A stretch of 7,795 nucleotides of DNA from JAXHTH01 sp034211115 (lineage in GTDB: Bacteria > Planctomycetota > Phycisphaerae > Phycisphaerales > SM1A02). The position numbers and the translations under genes were made by a program. Where the stretch lies: the NCBI GenBank assembly GCA_034211115.1, contig JAXHTH010000206.1, positions 1 through 7,795 on the forward strand, written 5' to 3'. The first letter of the stretch is position 1, and the number at the start of each line of letters is the position of its first letter. Shown piece by piece: positions 6,019-7,795 of the stretch. The notes under the pieces were generated by a model, which was given only the letters and a program-made list of their open reading frames with translations, was not told where the DNA came from and did not search any database.

Positions 6019-6788
6019 GATGCGCCTTCCCGTTTCCACCCGCATTCCGGGCAGCCGCCGGAAAGCGCATGGCGCAGATCGTAGCCGCACTTCGGGCACC
6101 GGCCGCGCTTGATGCGGATCACGCGACGCAACACGAACGGGCCGGGGATGAGCAGCCAGAGGACGATCGCGTAGAAGAGCGTGTTGATCGCGAAGCCGGG
6201 CCAGATGGGACGCACCGGGAGCGCTCGGTGACTTGTTCGTGGGTAAGACGGGGGACCTGAGTCGAGCGAGATGCTCGCCATTGGAGACGCGACGTATGCC
6301 TGCGGCGTGTCCTCAGCAGGCCGCGCTGCAAGTGCGCTCCAGAGGCTGAATCTCGGCCATCCACAGCCCTGTTCTGCCTTGATGAAGACACCGGTACCAT
6401 CGCAGTCTGTCAGGCCCAGACGGCTCCAAGACTGACGCAGTATCGGGCACCGCCATTCGTGGAATACGCCAGGCGTGGTGTGGCTGGGATCGCGCCTCAC
6501 ATACTCCCGTGCGTCATCCGGAGGCAAGTCCCTGTCCAACGCGGAGGTGATTTCCTTCTTCTCCACCGCGAATGAGCGAACGCGTTCGACGCCAGCAAGC
6601 CAGACATCACCATTTGGCATACAGGCGATCACCGCTGCGTAGTCTGTGGTCTTGCTTGCGCCCCACGCGGCGAATCCCCACGCCACGGCGACATTCACGA
6701 TCGCGCCCAGCCCCACAAACACGATCACCTGCGTGATGATCTTCCCGGGCCGGAGCCGCCTGCGCTGCCTCGTCTGTTGGCCGCCCAT
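6015..6788 (-). CDS. Two-helix membrane protein with C-terminal zinc ribbon (Phycisphaerae-type hypothetical)
   Basis: 257 aa from the ATG at 6788; a GTG at 6794 would add two residues, and neither has a clear ribosome site. A basic N-terminus (RQRRRLRPGK) precedes a membrane helix at about 17-43 (containing VGLGAIVNVAVAWG). A soluble domain of about 150 residues follows, with scattered cysteines and tryptophans. A second helix lies at about 197-220, containing WPGFAINTLFYAIVLWLL. The tail is basic (LRRVIRIKRGR) and ends in a zinc ribbon: CPKC (231-234), GYDLR, CPEC (246-249), GW. Charge distribution puts both ends in the cytoplasm and the middle domain outside. I recognise the GAIVNVAVAWG ... 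PGFAxNTLFYA ... CPxCGYDLR architecture as a frequent hypothetical family of Phycisphaerae; no function is known to me. It overlaps the next gene by 4 bases. GC is slightly lower in the middle domain (about 58-60% in two hand-counted 60-base samples) than in the ribbon end (67%), consistent with a fast-diverging outer domain. Confidence 0.82.
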   Translation of the reverse strand: MGGQQTRQRRRLRPGKIITQVIVFVGLGAIVNVAVAWGFAAWGASKTTDYAAVIACMPNGDVWLAGVERVRSFAVEKKEITSALDRDLPPDDAREYVRRDPSHTTPGVFHEWRCPILRQSWSRLGLTDCDGTGVFIKAEQGCGWPRFSLWSALAARPAEDTPQAYVASPMASISLDSGPPSYPRTSHRALPVRPIWPGFAINTLFYAIVLWLLIPGPFVLRRVIRIKRGRCPKCGYDLRHALSGGCPECGWKREGAS

Positions 6789-6833
6789 GCCCACATGGTA
6801 TCACGCCGCGTCGAAGCCGCGCGTCCCTTTTAT

Positions 6834-6866
6834 CCTCCTCTGTGCCCTCTGCGCCTCTGCGGTGAA
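6834..6866. repeat. Dispersed CTCTG-rich intergenic repeat (CGCAGAG type)
   Basis: The core is two 9-base units, CCTCTGTGC (6837-6845) and CCTCTGCGC (6846-6854), followed by CTCTGCGGTGAA (6855-6866). On the minus strand it begins TTCACCGCAGAGGCGCAGAG. From general knowledge, this TTCACCGCAGAG / GCAGAGG motif occurs between genes in many unrelated environmental bacteria and often yields spurious FTAEAQRAQR peptides; the same peptide appears here on the minus strand. It lies between the terminase and the zinc-ribbon gene. Its function is not established, so far as I know. Confidence 0.7.
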
Positions 6867-6892
6867 CCCCCGGACCCCCCGGATCCCCCGCC
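6867..6892. repeat. Short period-9 C-rich tandem tract
   Basis: CCCCCGGAC (6867-6875), CCCCCGGAT (6876-6884) and CCCCCGCC (6885-6892) form about three imperfect copies of a 9-base unit. The tract directly abuts the terminase stop codon and directly follows the dispersed repeat, which also has a 9-base period. It might act as a GC-rich transcript end, but no clear hairpin is seen. Confidence 0.5.
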
Positions 6893-7795
6893 TCAATACC
6901 CCCGCACCGTCACCGACCAGTCGCCGCGGTCGAGGTTGATGATGAGGTACCGCAGCGCATCGGCGGCGTGGTCGTGGCCATCCTTCACCGGAACCGTGCA
7001 CTCCGGCTTGTCCGGCGGATAGTGATACATCGACAGCGACTCGATGAGCACCTTACATCGCGGATGGATGCGCAGACCGACGGCGCCATCGCCTCGCTTC
7101 AGCCGGCGGCGCACGGCCCGGATGCCCGCCTCCAGGGCGATGGACCTCGACCGCACGGCCCAGCCGGCGCGCTTCCAGAGCGCGATCGTGCTCAGGCCCG
7201 TCTGCTCGGATCGCTGATGCCCGGCCGGGTCGGCCCCGATCCACGCCGGCCGCGGCCACGGGCGCTCCCGCGCCGCGTCGATCAACTCCTCGGTCGTGCG
7301 TTCCGCTTCGACCAGTTCATCGATGATGTGCACGACATCCTGATCCTCATCGAGCCATGCCCAGAGGAAGACGGTTGGTGAGCGATAGCCGAAGTCCATC
7401 CCGGCGATCCAGATCGCGCCCGGCTCGCCTTCGCGCGGGGCGGGAGGCGTCTCGAACTCCGCAACATGCACGCTGCGGTCGAACTGCGGATACACCGTAT
7501 CCGACCGGCTGGGGCGCTCGCAGAGCATCTCGGCCTTCCACGTGTCATCGCCGACGCGCGCCCGCTGCTGGATCGCATCGTCGATGTCGATGAATCCGGC
7601 GGCGTTTCGCGCCAGACCACCGCAGTATTCCTCAAGAGGGCAGTCCTCGCATGAGCGCGACTCCTCACACCACCTCAATGTGTCGATGACGCTCCATCGG
7701 AACACGCATCGCCCGGCGCTTGCCGCATCGCGCACCAAGCGTTGCATGAGGCCGAACGGCCGGTGCATCGTGCCCAATGTCTCGATCGATGCGCG
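6893..7795 (-). CDS. Phage-type terminase large subunit, 3' part (cut by window edge)
   Basis: The frame is open to the right edge; 300 residues are visible and the N-terminal ATPase part lies outside. The TTG at 7777 is internal, not a start. Terminase large subunits cut and pump DNA into phage capsids. Visible order (residue 1 at 7795): an ETLGTMHRPFGLM segment (5-17) near the end of the ATPase domain; a cysteine cluster C43, C49, C52, C58 (C-x5-C-x2-CPL-x3-C), probably metal-binding; TWKAEMLCERPS and VYPQFDRSVHVAE (about 85-112), the usual linker; then an RNase H-fold nuclease with acidic sites at D134 (IAGMDFGYRSPT), D189 (IGADPAG) and D272/D275/D279 (DGHDHAADALRYLI). All expected nuclease acids are present, so this half looks intact. 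The genes after it are not portal or capsid genes but zinc-ribbon membrane proteins. It therefore marks the 3' edge of a prophage or gene transfer agent-like cluster lying to the right, or a lone relic. Confidence 0.88.
   Translation of the reverse strand, partial: RASIETLGTMHRPFGLMQRLVRDAASAGRCVFRWSVIDTLRWCEESRSCEDCPLEEYCGGLARNAAGFIDIDDAIQQRARVGDDTWKAEMLCERPSRSDTVYPQFDRSVHVAEFETPPAPREGEPGAIWIAGMDFGYRSPTVFLWAWLDEDQDVVHIIDELVEAERTTEELIDAARERPWPRPAWIGADPAGHQRSEQTGLSTIALWKRAGWAVRSRSIALEAGIRAVRRRLKRGDGAVGLRIHPRCKVLIESLSMYHYPPDKPECTVPVKDGHDHAADALRYLIINLDRGDWSVTVRGY

Noticed and set aside
5053..6084. 343-residue plus-strand open frame opposite the six-helix membrane protein
   Set aside because: Its composition (Arg, Pro, Asp, Gln, His) is low in complexity and it mirrors the minus-strand gene, which has membrane helices, a zinc ribbon and a coupled start.
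6801..7001. 66-residue minus-strand open frame containing FTAEAQRAQR
   Set aside because: This peptide is the known false translation of the dispersed CGCAGAG repeat, and the frame overlaps the terminase gene.
1..7795. Search for CRISPR array, tRNA, rRNA, toxin-antitoxin or defence genes
   Set aside because: No regularly spaced repeats, cloverleaf with a recognisable T-arm, rRNA-like stretch or defence-family motif was found by eye on either strand.

Overview
The window looks like chromosomal DNA from a GC-rich Planctomycetota bacterium, most likely class Phycisphaerae. The best clue is a pair of adjacent membrane proteins that both end in a CPxCGYDLR-type / CPECGW zinc ribbon (C-x2-C-x11-C-x2-C), a tail I know as very common in that group. 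The lineage call rests on this family-level recognition, not on a marker gene.

Left half, plus strand (60-4333): three genes in a row. A secreted alpha-helical (HEAT-like) protein of unknown function is followed, after a 48-base gap holding a perfect GC palindrome, by an unusually long (730 aa) family-5 extracytoplasmic peptide-binding protein (OppA/DppA type). That gene overlaps by 4 bases (GTGA) an OppB/DppB-type permease. Binding protein and permease should form part of a peptide ABC importer, but the usual second permease (oppC) and ATPases (oppD/oppF) do not follow. The transcription unit meets opposing genes 20 bases after oppB.

Right half, minus strand (4354-7795): reading in the direction of transcription, the window opens inside the 3' part of a phage-type terminase large subunit (nuclease domain intact, ATPase part outside the window). 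A 104-base spacer follows, holding a widely dispersed GC-rich repeat and a short period-9 tract. Then come two translationally coupled zinc-ribbon membrane proteins (ATGA overlap), a compact element of inverted palindromic hairpins at 5040-5123 that resembles a REPIN, and finally a small putative lipoprotein in clearly lower-GC DNA.

The left half is therefore a truncated-looking nutrient-uptake operon. The right half is accessory-like: an orphan terminase, repeats, a compositionally odd lipoprotein and lineage-specific membrane proteins. I see no tRNA, rRNA, CRISPR array or complete mobile element. The long antisense reading frames opposite the real genes are by-products of high GC content.
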